Source of the DNA: Oxalobacteraceae bacterium
Lineage (GTDB): Bacteria; Pseudomonadota; Gammaproteobacteria; Burkholderiales; Burkholderiaceae_D
DNA length: 64,000 bases
Assembly: GCA_027490725.1 (NCBI GenBank)
Contig: JAIXXN010000078.1
Location: forward strand, 87,236-151,235
Direction of reading: 5' to 3'
Shown here: in pieces, positions 15,856 through 23,994 of the stretch
Position numbering within the stretch: the stretch's first letter is position 1
How the letters are laid out: every line of letters starts with the position of its first letter
The notes under the pieces: generated by a model
What the model saw: only the letters and a program-made list of their open reading frames with translations
What the model was told of the DNA's origin: nothing
Database searches by the model: none
Program-made: the position numbers and the translations under genes

Positions 15856-15954
15856 GCGGGTGCCGACTCAGCGGGAGCCGACTATGCGGGCGCCGACTAT
15901 GCGGGTGCCGACTATGCGGGTGCCGACTCAGCGGGCGCCGACTATGCGGGCGCC
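15856..15954. repeat. 15-bp tandem array, 6.6 units
   Basis: The unit is GCGGGTGCCGACTAT with variants T/C/A at position 6 and AT/CA at the end. It begins at the first base after the lipoprotein stop codon and runs into the rhombosortase gene. Because 15 is a multiple of three, it encodes an in-frame MRVPT/MRAPT repeat, and every unit ending AT supplies an ATG. Confidence 0.9.
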
Positions 15955-16534
15955 TGCCAGCACCTTACTGGCGCTGGCCGCGCTGGCACTCGTGTATGCC
16001 CCCGCAGCACTCGGCGACGCGCTGGCCTACGACCGGCTGGCGATTCTGTCTGGACAGCTGTGGCGGCTGTGGAGCGGCCATCTGGTGCACTTCTCGGCAC
16101 AGCATGGCATCACCGATGCGGTAGCACTATTTCTAATCGGCGCCGTGCTGGAGCCACTAATAGGAACGCGGCGCCTGTGCCTCGCCCTGAGCTGGGGGGC
16201 TGCGCTGATCGCGCTCGCCCTACTGCTAGGTCTACCGGAGATGGCGCACTATCGCGGCCTGTCCGGCCTGGATGTGATGATGGCCGTGATGGCGCTGTGC
16301 GCCCTCTGGCAGCAGCGCGTCTTTCCGCGCTACTGGATAATCGTTCTAGCGGCGCTGCTGGTACTCAAAACCGCTGCCGAAGCATACGGCATGACTCTCG
16401 GCGGATCGTCGCTGCCACACGGGATCATCTCCGTGTGGCAGGCTCACGCCCTGGGCGCACTGTGCGGCGTGCTGAACACGCTGCTAACGCGCGGGCTTAG
16501 TCGAGCGTCACGTGCGCAATTGGACCAACGTTAA
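15884..16534 (+). CDS. rrtA: Rhombosortase (rhomboid-family intramembrane protease)
   Basis: Membrane protease of 216 aa with about five or six hydrophobic segments. The catalytic Ser127 lies in HYRGLSGLD and the catalytic His188 in VWQAHALGALCG; HLVHFSAQHG is the loop conserved in rhomboids. Short rhomboids beside GlyGly-CTERM-like targets are rhombosortases. The start at 15884 is chosen because only this repeat unit has GGGAG six bases upstream of its ATG; other in-frame ATGs lie at 15899, 15914 and 15944, and a TTG at 15830. The N-terminus is therefore made of MRAPT/MRVPT repeats. The 3' end overlaps the convergent VIT/VWA gene by 38 bp. Confidence 0.85.
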   Translation: MRAPTMRVPTMRVPTQRAPTMRAPASTLLALAALALVYAPAALGDALAYDRLAILSGQLWRLWSGHLVHFSAQHGITDAVALFLIGAVLEPLIGTRRLCLALSWGAALIALALLLGLPEMAHYRGLSGLDVMMAVMALCALWQQRVFPRYWIIVLAALLVLKTAAEAYGMTLGGSSLPHGIISVWQAHALGALCGVLNTLLTRGLSRASRAQLDQR

Positions 16535-18791
16535 AACGCTGCTGTGCTACCGGATAACGCCAACGACGCAGAACCCGCTGGTGTGGCCACAAGCCGCGTG
16601 TAACCGCCCACCCCGTTAGCTCTGTCAGGCGATCGCTGATCCGCGCCTGCAAGGCGCGGCTATTAGGCGGCGCCTGTTTGGCCAGCCATCTGCACAGCTT
16701 TGCCTCACAGCCCTGCTGACGCGTAATGTCGCCCATCACGGCAAGGAAGACAGCAATCAGATCCTGTTCCGCGACGCCTTCCTGCTGCAAGGCGTTCAGC
16801 ATTTCCAGCACCGACTCCGGCAGCAGCTCCGACCAATCCGCCAGACTGGCGGGAACGAAGTGCGCAATCCGACCCTGCCGCCAGTAACGATAGAGCTGGC
16901 TCACAAAGCCGTCCAGCGCACTGCGCTCGGAAACGTCGGCAGGTGCCGGTGCGCTCTTTAATAGGAACGCCGGAATGTCATATTGCTCCATGCCGTTATC
17001 GCGGCACCATACCGCCTCACTGCTGGCAGGGATGCGCCGGAACACCGCCGGACCGCAAGACCGCACAGATGCGCTGCCGCCCCAGCCCGCCGCAAGCATC
17101 TGCGGCACGCTGCGCAAGACCGCGGGCTCACTGGCCTGCGCGCCTTCGGCACGCTGATGTACCAGTACCAGTCGCGTATCGCGGGTCAGCAAACGATACT
17201 GCAAGGCCAGTTCACGTTGGGCCGTGGCGTCCAGACCGGGCAGCCGTAGTGACGCCGCCAGCCGCGCCAGCGTATCCCCGGCCAGCCGTGCGGCCTGCTC
17301 CCCCAGCACCAGCGTCAGCTCACCAGCCTGCCCCTGACGGTGCCAGCGCAAACATGCCATGTCCGGCATACCAGCCGTAAAGCCCGCCAGTGCATGCGTA
17401 GTCTCTTCCTCGAACAGTACGCTGCGCGGCGCCACTTGCCAGCTCGCCGGCGTTTGCCAGTCTAGCGCCAGATCCTTTACGGGCGGCTGCCGCATGCGCC
17501 GGAACGTGCGTAGAATCGCGCCGTGGATATCACCCATGGGCGCCACAAATTCGCATGCGCCGCCCGTTTCATCGGCCAAACGCTGCAGCAAACTGCCTGC
17601 CGGCGCCGTACCGATCGCCACAACGAAGAGTCGATGGCCGGCATTGCGCGCCCGTTCGATCACTGTCTCGACGTCGGCGATTTGCCCATCCGTCAGCAAC
17701 AGCAAGTCGGCCTTGCCGGGCACCTCGTACGTGGAACAAAGGGCCAGTTCAAGCTCCGTGCCTCCCAGATTAGCCGTTAGCTGCGCGACCCAGCGCGCGG
17801 CCACCGCCAGCACCTCCGGCGCGGCGCGCTGCAGGCCGGCGTGGTGATGCTGGACAGTGCTACCGAAACAGCTCAGGCTCAGGCTGTCTTCGCCTCTCAA
17901 TTCACCCAGCACCTCGTGCAATGCGCGCTGCGTACTATCCATGCTGTCACCAGCCATCGAACCGGAACAATCCACCAGTACTTTCATCGCCACCGGCTGG
18001 GCTGCCACCACGCCGGCCGCTGCGGCACACAGACTGGCGAGTACTACCGTCTCGCCAGTTGCCAGATCGGCACCGCAAACGGCCAGCGACTGCCCCTGCA
18101 GGCCGTCGATCAGCACCACCATGTCGCGGTCCATGCGCGCACTTTTATCCAGGCTCAGACTCAAGCCACCCTCTAGCATCCGCACCGACAAGGCATGCGT
18201 CGGTGAGCTAATCGCCCCCGCCTGCAAAGCGCCATTTAGTTGCAGCTGCAGGCTGCACGGGTATTCCGCTGCCAGTTCGTGGAATGGCTGCTGGTGCGGC
18301 GTCAGCCCGGCGCTGGCTGGATTGCCGTAGCGCGGCGCGATCACGGTCGGGATGGCAATACGGATCTGCCCCTGCACATAGGCCAGCAGTTGTGCGAAGC
18401 GATAGCGCACCACCGCCACCTCACCGGCTTGCAGATTACCGATGTTGACGGTGCTGAAACCAGCGCCGGCCGTCTGCACCATCACCGGCGTATCGCCCTG
18501 CTCCAGCGCATCTTCATAGATCTGCTCGCCTTGCGCAGCAGCATAGACTTCACCCTGCAGCACCCGTTCACCGAGCGTACAGGCCATCTCCAGCAGCACC
18601 GCGCCGAGCGGCAGGGGGAAGGTGTACACGGCTTCCACATTCTGCTGTGAGGCATTGTGGAAATGCTGCTCGACACTGAGCTCCAGCAGCAGGCCCGCCA
18701 CCGTCCCACTGATCGCCACCTTCTGCAGCACCGGGACCACGCCATCGCGAACCCGGATGCCAACTTGATTGCCGTACTCTGACACCACCAT
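16497..18791 (-). CDS. VIT and von Willebrand factor A domain protein, 764 aa
   Basis: The N-terminal VIT domain (about residues 15-140) has VEAVYTFPLPLGAVL and IYEDALEQGDT, as in inter-alpha-trypsin inhibitor heavy chains. A VWA domain follows with a complete metal-binding site DCSGSMAGDS (Asp274 to Ser278) and TDG near 370. The last 300 residues are helical and of unknown type. No signal peptide is present, so it is probably cytoplasmic. Bacterial proteins of this type bind partners through the metal site; a function is not established. The MerR gene lies 16 bp upstream on the same strand, so the two likely form an operon. Confidence 0.85.
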   Translation of the reverse strand: MVVSEYGNQVGIRVRDGVVPVLQKVAISGTVAGLLLELSVEQHFHNASQQNVEAVYTFPLPLGAVLLEMACTLGERVLQGEVYAAAQGEQIYEDALEQGDTPVMVQTAGAGFSTVNIGNLQAGEVAVVRYRFAQLLAYVQGQIRIAIPTVIAPRYGNPASAGLTPHQQPFHELAAEYPCSLQLQLNGALQAGAISSPTHALSVRMLEGGLSLSLDKSARMDRDMVVLIDGLQGQSLAVCGADLATGETVVLASLCAAAAGVVAAQPVAMKVLVDCSGSMAGDSMDSTQRALHEVLGELRGEDSLSLSCFGSTVQHHHAGLQRAAPEVLAVAARWVAQLTANLGGTELELALCSTYEVPGKADLLLLTDGQIADVETVIERARNAGHRLFVVAIGTAPAGSLLQRLADETGGACEFVAPMGDIHGAILRTFRRMRQPPVKDLALDWQTPASWQVAPRSVLFEEETTHALAGFTAGMPDMACLRWHRQGQAGELTLVLGEQAARLAGDTLARLAASLRLPGLDATAQRELALQYRLLTRDTRLVLVHQRAEGAQASEPAVLRSVPQMLAAGWGGSASVRSCGPAVFRRIPASSEAVWCRDNGMEQYDIPAFLLKSAPAPADVSERSALDGFVSQLYRYWRQGRIAHFVPASLADWSELLPESVLEMLNALQQEGVAEQDLIAVFLAVMGDITRQQGCEAKLCRWLAKQAPPNSRALQARISDRLTELTGWAVTRGLWPHQRVLRRWRYPVAQQRFNVGPIAHVTLD

Positions 18792-18807
18792 GACCCACCC
18801 CCTTTAG

Positions 18808-19218
18808 TTATGCCTGCGTCGATTGAATGTTTGCGTAAACCGCCATCACCCCGGCATAGAACTGGCGTAGCTGCTCGGGCGACAGACCAGCCCGCCCCGG
18901 CTCGACCTGCAACTCCACGCCGTCGGCCAGTACCAGATGGCTCCAGACTTCCACCGTTCCGGCCGGACGCTCGCGCAAGGGCACGCTGGTCTGCTCGCCC
19001 TCAAGCAGGGCGCGGATGCGCTCCAGCGACATGCCTTCCTGTACCCAGCGGCGAATCTGCAGCAATTGCTCCAGATGCCGCGCGCCATAGCGCGCCGCAC
19101 GGGTTTCGCCCTGCGGCCGGTCGACTAGGCCCATCTGCACGTAATAGCGCACCGTGCGCTTGCCCAGATCGGTGAGCGCACACAGCTCGTCGAGCGTAAA
19201 TTCCCTTGCCTGTTCCAT
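18808..19218 (-). CDS. MerR-family transcriptional regulator, 136 aa
   Basis: The N-terminal winged helix-turn-helix has the MerR pattern FTLDELCALTDLGKRTVRYY followed by VQMGLVDRP; the C-terminal half is short and lacks a metal-binding Cys pair. The start at 19218 has GGAG six bases upstream; a longer frame would read through the tandem array. A promoter with an imperfect dyad in its spacer lies 46 bp upstream, the usual MerR operator layout, so autoregulation is likely. It lies just upstream of the VIT/VWA gene. Confidence 0.85.
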   Translation of the reverse strand: MEQAREFTLDELCALTDLGKRTVRYYVQMGLVDRPQGETRAARYGARHLEQLLQIRRWVQEGMSLERIRALLEGEQTSVPLRERPAGTVEVWSHLVLADGVELQVEPGRAGLSPEQLRQFYAGVMAVYANIQSTQA

Positions 19219-19263
19219 ACCTGACTCCGATTTTCGCGATGCCCGGCACATCACGCTTTTTAT

Positions 19264-19292
19264 ACAGTAGATTAATACATTAACACTGTCAA
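19264..19292 (-). promoter_or_regulatory. MerR-type promoter and operator
   Basis: On the minus strand TTGACA, 17 bp, TACTGT. The spacer holds TTAAT-GT-ATTAA, and outside it ACAGT and ACTGT form a second pair of inverted arms. A dyad placed inside a promoter spacer is how MerR proteins bind. It lies 46 bp before the MerR gene. Confidence 0.55.
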
Positions 19293-19331
19293 TAAATTTA
19301 TCCAGCGCTCGGTAGGAGCGCCGGATACCCC

Positions 19332-19401
19332 GCATATCGGGCGCCGAATATCGGGCGCCGAATATCGGGTGCCGCATATCGGGCGCCGCATATCGCGCGC
19401 C
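19332..19401. repeat. 14-bp tandem array, five units
   Basis: Five units of GCATATCGGGCGCC with one- or two-base changes, in the gap between the MerR gene and the plus-strand small exported protein gene. In rotation it reads GGGCGCCGAATATC, closely similar to GGGCGCCGACTATGC of the array at 15856. The unit length is not a multiple of three, so it is not a protein repeat. Confidence 0.9.
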
Positions 19402-19609
19402 GCACCGGGCAAGCCCGCGCTGCGGGGCTGGCACTGCAGGCTGGCGGCGCCTTGCATCGCTTGCGCGGCAGCTTCGCGCCGTTTTTCCGCATTCTGCCCC
19501 CAGTTTTTTGCAGTTCGTCACATGTCGATGGCAGCGCATCGGGTGCATGTCTATAGTTCACTCATCGCAAGACAAAACCTGATTCACCCACCACACCAAG
19601 GAGCTCAAA

Positions 19610-19792
19610 ATGAACATCGCAAAAAACATGGAAGCCATCTTCATCGCTGCACTGCTGATCGCTGGCGCCACCTCAATTGCTACCGCTGCCGTACCAGCAA
19701 GCAAGCCTGCCGTGCAAGACAGCAGCGCCACCATGCAAGTCGTGAACGTCAGCGCAAAACGTCTGACCGCCGCTGAAAAAGCTGCCCTGTAA
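19610..19792 (+). CDS. Small exported protein, 60 aa
   Basis: Preceded by AAGGAG seven bases before the ATG, an excellent ribosome binding site. Residues about 8-27 form a signal peptide (FIAALLIAGATSIATAA), leaving a mature peptide of about 33 residues ending KRLTAAEKAAL. No known family. It precedes the DUF2807 gene by 25 bp on the same strand, suggesting an operon. Its function is unknown. Confidence 0.75.
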   Translation: MNIAKNMEAIFIAALLIAGATSIATAAVPASKPAVQDSSATMQVVNVSAKRLTAAEKAAL

Positions 19793-19817
19793 TTCGCCCA
19801 CTACGACGGAGCATACG

Positions 19818-20585
19818 ATGAAAAAAATTCTGCAAACCGCCATGCTGGCAACGATCCTCACCAGCGCTGCTGCGCTGGTGCAAGCGGCCGACCTCAGCAG
19901 CGAAAACCGCAGCGTCGATGCGCGCACCGTCAACGTTGATCTCGACGGCGTGATCAACCTGAAAATCAAACAAGGACCAGTCGCGTCGCTGACTCTTTAC
20001 GGAGAGGCTGACGCGCTGAAAAAAGTGACGGTGGAGCAAAGCGGTGACACGCTGCACATCGGCACAGTAAAGCAGCGCACCATCAACTTTGGCAAACGCC
20101 AGGAACTGCGCGCCGAGCTGACGCTCCCGAATCTGCGTCAGCTCACCTCCGGCGGCGTCGGCGCCACGGACGTCAAGGGCTTTAGCGGCGACAGTGTGCG
20201 CGTGGCGCTGGAAGGTGCTGGTACCGTCAACCTCAACTCGCAATACCGCAACGTCAATGTGCGGCTCGGCGGAGTGGGCAGCATGACGGTCAATGCCGGC
20301 AATAGTGACAAAGTCGATCTGGATCTGCAAGGCGCAGGACACATCGAAATCAGCGGTCAGACCCGGCAACTGCATGCCAATCTCGGTGGCGTGGGCGGGC
20401 TCGATGCCGAGCAGCTCAAAGCCGACGCGGTCGACGTGAACATGACAGGATTAGGCAGCGCTTCGGTGTATGCGAAGAACAGCGCGTCGATGAAATTAAG
20501 CGGACTGGGTTCGGCCACCGTGTACGGTAATCCAGCCAGTCGCAAAGCCAGCACGCAAGGCATGGGCAGCATTAGCTGGCAGTAA
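19818..20585 (+). CDS. DUF2807 (GIN-domain) exported protein
   Basis: A 255-aa protein with a signal peptide (1-23, ending VQAA) and a right-handed beta-helix-like domain of the DUF2807 type: repeating short beta strands with G-x-G turns (LTSGGVGATDVKG, VALEGAGTVNLNS, VRLGGVGSMTVNA, LDLQGAGHIEISG). The family is often called a putative auto-transporter adhesin head domain; the role is not established. Its gene lies behind that of the small exported protein and before a strong terminator. Confidence 0.85.
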   Translation: MKKILQTAMLATILTSAAALVQAADLSSENRSVDARTVNVDLDGVINLKIKQGPVASLTLYGEADALKKVTVEQSGDTLHIGTVKQRTINFGKRQELRAELTLPNLRQLTSGGVGATDVKGFSGDSVRVALEGAGTVNLNSQYRNVNVRLGGVGSMTVNAGNSDKVDLDLQGAGHIEISGQTRQLHANLGGVGGLDAEQLKADAVDVNMTGLGSASVYAKNSASMKLSGLGSATVYGNPASRKASTQGMGSISWQ

Positions 20586-20629
20586 AGAATGCGGTAAGCC
20601 GCAGCAGTAAACACATGGGTGTGTTTTTC

Positions 20630-20667
20630 ACGTCCGCCTGGTTTCCCCCGGGCGGACGTTTTTTTTA
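20630..20667 (+). terminator. Rho-independent terminator
   Basis: ACGTCCGCC and GGCGGACGT form a nine-bp stem closed by an 11- to 12-base loop and followed by nine T. It ends the DUF2807 operon and reaches into the stop region of the convergent tadC gene. Confidence 0.85.
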
Positions 20668-21600
20668 TTTGCCCAGCATGCCCGGCAGCATGCGGTACAC
20701 CTGAATTCCGGCAGGCCCGATCAGTACCAGCATCAGCGTCGGGAATATGCAGAAAATCAGCGGGAACAACAGCTTCAGGGCGATCTTCGCCGCCGCCTCT
20801 TCCGCCATCACACTGCGCTTGGCGCGCAGGTTCTCCGAATGTACGCGCAGCGATTCACCCATACTGGTACCGAAACGCTCCGACTGGATCAGCATCGCCA
20901 CCAGCGTATCGACATCTTCCACGCCGCTGCGCAGCGCCAGATTGCGCAGGGCTTTCTCCTTGGTGAAGCCGGCGCGCATTTCCATCAGCACCAGTTGCAG
21001 TTCCTGCGCCAGCGCCGCGCTCTTGATATGGATTTCACCTGCCACCTTGGCCAGCGCGCGCTCCAGACTCAGGCCGGCCTCCACGCAGACTGTCAGCAGA
21101 TCGAGGGCATCGGGAAAATTCTCGAAGATCTCGCGGCAGCGGCAGGCGGCGCGCCGCGCCAGCAGCGCATTCGGCAGGTAATAGCCGGATGCGGCCCCTG
21201 CCAGCAGCAGAGGAAACAGGCCGCGCTCCAGACTAATCTGCCAGAAGCTGGTGGCGCAAAGCGTCAGCACCGCCGGCACTGTCAGCGCCAAGAGCGTCTT
21301 GGTGGCGAAATACAGCGACGGTGCCGAAGCACCACGCCAGCCGGCATTCATGAAACGGGTGCGCAAGGGCGAGCGCTCCCAGCCAGCCTCCGGCAGCGAA
21401 AGTCGCGAGAGTGGCTGCGCTACCTGCGCAACCCGTTCTACCCAGCCCTGCTCAGCGCCCTGCGGCGCAACCAGCGTGGTCGTCACAAGCCCCAGTCGCG
21501 CACGCAGCGCGGCCGAAGAGAAAATCAGCAGCGCCAGTAAGGCCAGACCGGAGACCACCAGAAATACCAGCACCAGAAACACCATCTGCCCATAGTCCAT
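20665..21600 (-). CDS. tadC: Tad pilus inner-membrane platform protein TadC
   Basis: A 311-aa member of the type II/IV secretion F family. Hydrophobic segments lie near the N-terminus (MVFLVLVFLVVSG), in the middle and at the C-terminus, with the T2SSF cytoplasmic block (about 150-280: FPDALDLLTVCVEAGLSLER, then ERFGTSMGESL). It forms the inner-membrane platform with TadB that the ATPase TadA drives. The start at 21600 gives MDYGQM; the longer frame upstream overlaps tadB. It is the last gene of the visible tad operon. Confidence 0.9.
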   Translation of the reverse strand: MDYGQMVFLVLVFLVVSGLALLALLIFSSAALRARLGLVTTTLVAPQGAEQGWVERVAQVAQPLSRLSLPEAGWERSPLRTRFMNAGWRGASAPSLYFATKTLLALTVPAVLTLCATSFWQISLERGLFPLLLAGAASGYYLPNALLARRAACRCREIFENFPDALDLLTVCVEAGLSLERALAKVAGEIHIKSAALAQELQLVLMEMRAGFTKEKALRNLALRSGVEDVDTLVAMLIQSERFGTSMGESLRVHSENLRAKRSVMAEEAAAKIALKLLFPLIFCIFPTLMLVLIGPAGIQVYRMLPGMLGK

Positions 21601-21608
21601 AGCGCCTC

Positions 21609-22586
21609 CTACACCCGTATGCGGATGACTTTGCGCATCCATAGCACCCCGGCTGTCGCCATCAGCAAGGCGTACCACATCAGGCGAACCCCGACCGGAT
21701 CAGTCCAGAGCACCTGTACGTAGGCCCGATTGGTGAGCAGCATCAGCAGCAGCACGCCGATCGGCAGCAGGCCCAGTACCCAGGCCGACATGCGCCCTTC
21801 CGCCGACATCACCCTTACCTGCGCCAGCAAGCGCAAACGGGCGCGTATCAGGCGGCTGATGTTACCCAGCACTTCGGCCAGATTGCCCCCGGACTCACGC
21901 TGAATCAGCACGGCGATCACCAGATAGCGCAAGTCGGTCAGCGGTACCCGCAGCGCGAGATTGTGCAGGGCCTGGTTCATCGGCACGCCATAATTCACTT
22001 CTTCGTAGGCGAACTTGAATTCACCGGCGATCGGTTCAGGCATCTCCTCGCCCACCATCTGCATCACGTTCGCGAACGAATGTCCGGCGCACAGCGCACG
22101 GCAGAAGAAATCGGCCGCCTCGGGCAGCTGCTGTTCCAGCTTGATCAGACGCGCCTGTCGCTTGCGCAGCAACACCAGCAGTGGCAGCGCCGGTAATAGC
22201 AGCATCAGGCCGATTCGCAACAACCGTGGCAACGGCAGCAGGAAGTACAAGCTCAGCGATCCCCCCAGCAGCACCAGCATGGCGGCCAGGCACTGTGCAA
22301 CTGACCAGCGCACCCCGGCTTGCAACAGCAGCCGGTCTAAGCGCGCAAGTCCGGCGGCGCGACGTAACAGCTGTTCCAGTCCAGCGTTGCGGCTGTAGCT
22401 GCGCTGCTTGAGGATGTTGATCCGCTCGCCGCTGCGTTCACTTTCTGCGGCCATCAGCCGCAAGCGCTTGTTGATGCGACGTGCGGCACTGCCATGCGCA
22501 CCAGACCACCACAGCCACATCCCTTCCAGCAGCAGAATCAGCGCCGCGAACAGGAGGACAAAAAAACCGGCGAGAAACCCATTCAT
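21609..22586 (-). CDS. tadB: Tad pilus inner-membrane platform protein TadB
   Basis: A 325-aa F-type platform protein, paralogous to TadC. Start at MNGFLAGFFVLLF, a membrane segment; the longer frame would overlap tadA. The conserved block (about 175-285) reads LPEAADFFCRALCAGHSFANV and QRESGGNLAEVLGNIS. Membrane segments flank it. The gene lies 8 bp before tadC and 4 bp after tadA. Confidence 0.9.
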   Translation of the reverse strand: MNGFLAGFFVLLFAALILLLEGMWLWWSGAHGSAARRINKRLRLMAAESERSGERINILKQRSYSRNAGLEQLLRRAAGLARLDRLLLQAGVRWSVAQCLAAMLVLLGGSLSLYFLLPLPRLLRIGLMLLLPALPLLVLLRKRQARLIKLEQQLPEAADFFCRALCAGHSFANVMQMVGEEMPEPIAGEFKFAYEEVNYGVPMNQALHNLALRVPLTDLRYLVIAVLIQRESGGNLAEVLGNISRLIRARLRLLAQVRVMSAEGRMSAWVLGLLPIGVLLLMLLTNRAYVQVLWTDPVGVRLMWYALLMATAGVLWMRKVIRIRV

Positions 22587-22590
22587 AACG

Positions 22591-23943
22591 CTACTCGAAC
22601 ACGCGCTCGGGATCAAACACGCTGTCCGGCACGGCGGCACCGAACATACGCAGCCGTTCGGCAAAGCGGGGCCGCACGCCGGTTGCAGAAAAGCGGCCCA
22701 GTACCTTGCCGTCGGCATCCACGCCGCGCTGCTCGTAGCGGAAAATCTCGTGCATGGCGATCACATCGCCTTCCATGCCGGTGATTTCCTGCAGGCTGAC
22801 CAGCTTACGGGTGCCATCTGTCAGACGCGAGACCTGCATCACCACCGTCACGGCCGAACAGATTTGCTGACGGGTGGCGCGCGTGGTCAGACTCAGTCCT
22901 GTCATGCCGACCATGTTCTCCAGTCGCGACAGCGCATCACGCGGCGTGTTCGAGTGGATGGTTGCCAGCGAACCTTCATGGCCGGTGTTCATGGCCTGCA
23001 GCATATCGAGCGCTTCCGGCCCGCGCACCTCGCCCAGAATGATGCGATCGGGGCGCATCCGCAAAGCATTCCTTACCAGAGAACGCTGATTGACCTCACC
23101 TTTGCCTTCGATATTCGGCGGGCGCGTTTCCAGTCGCACCACATGCGGCTGGCGCATCTGCAGTTCGGCCGCATCTTCAATGGTGACAATGCGCTCTGCC
23201 GCGGGAATAAACCCCGACAGTACATTGAGCATAGTGGTCTTGCCGCTGCCGGTACCACCGGAAATCAGGATATTCACCTTGGCCTGCCCGAGTGCCTGCA
23301 GCACTTCCATCATCGGCGGCGTCAGGCTACGGTAGTCGAGCAGATTCTGCACCGTCAGCGGATTCACGGCGAACCGCCGGATCGACAGAATCGGGCCATC
23401 GATGGCCAGCGGCGGAATGATGGCATTGACCCGCGAACCATCGGGCAGCCGCGCATCAACCATCGGGCTCGATTCATCGACGCGCCGCCCCACCCGCGAG
23501 ACGATTTTTTCGATGATCTTCATCAGGTGGGCGTTATCGTTAAATGTCACCTCGGTCAATTCCAGCCGTCCGGCGCGCTCCACGTACACCTTGCTACAGG
23601 TGTTGACCAGAATGTCCGACACCCCGGGGTCGTTGAGTAGCGGCTCGAGTGGCCCGAAGCCCAGCATCTCGTGCTGGATATCGAGTACCAGATTGTGGCG
23701 CTCGTTCTGGTTCAGGACAATCCGCTCGTCTTCGATGATGCGCTGTACCAGCAAGGCCAGTTCGTGCTTGAACTGTTGCGGCGTCAAGCGCTTCAGACGC
23801 TCCAGATCGATCCGGTCCAGAATGGTCTGGTGCATGCTCTTCTTGAGTTCCTGATAGGCAGCTGCCGCCAGACCCGGTGCACCCGGCGCACCCGGATGCT
23901 GGCGCGCTTCATCCATCACGCTCAGACGTTCACGTAAGCTCAT
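22591..23943 (-). CDS. tadA: Tad pilus assembly ATPase TadA/CpaF
   Basis: A 450-aa type II/IV secretion ATPase. Walker A is GGTGSGKTT (about 229-237); the Asp-box, Walker B-like ILGEVRGPEALD and the His-box follow. The N-terminal 100 residues are helical. CpaF/TadA hydrolyses ATP in the cytoplasm to add Flp pilin to the growing pilus and, in some species, to retract it. It sits in the operon after cpaE, separated by 46 bp containing a heptamer repeat. Confidence 0.95.
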   Translation of the reverse strand: MSLRERLSVMDEARQHPGAPGAPGLAAAAYQELKKSMHQTILDRIDLERLKRLTPQQFKHELALLVQRIIEDERIVLNQNERHNLVLDIQHEMLGFGPLEPLLNDPGVSDILVNTCSKVYVERAGRLELTEVTFNDNAHLMKIIEKIVSRVGRRVDESSPMVDARLPDGSRVNAIIPPLAIDGPILSIRRFAVNPLTVQNLLDYRSLTPPMMEVLQALGQAKVNILISGGTGSGKTTMLNVLSGFIPAAERIVTIEDAAELQMRQPHVVRLETRPPNIEGKGEVNQRSLVRNALRMRPDRIILGEVRGPEALDMLQAMNTGHEGSLATIHSNTPRDALSRLENMVGMTGLSLTTRATRQQICSAVTVVMQVSRLTDGTRKLVSLQEITGMEGDVIAMHEIFRYEQRGVDADGKVLGRFSATGVRPRFAERLRMFGAAVPDSVFDPERVFE

Positions 23944-23966
23944 TGCTCCTCCACTGTCATTGGGAC

Positions 23967-23994
23967 CGCTATTCGCTATTCGCTATTCGCTATT
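23967..23994. repeat. 7-bp tandem repeat, four units
   Basis: CGCTATT occurs four times in a row. On the minus strand it reads AATAGCG and covers the stop codon of cpaE and most of the spacer before tadA. Changes in copy number would alter this spacer by seven bases each. Confidence 0.8.
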
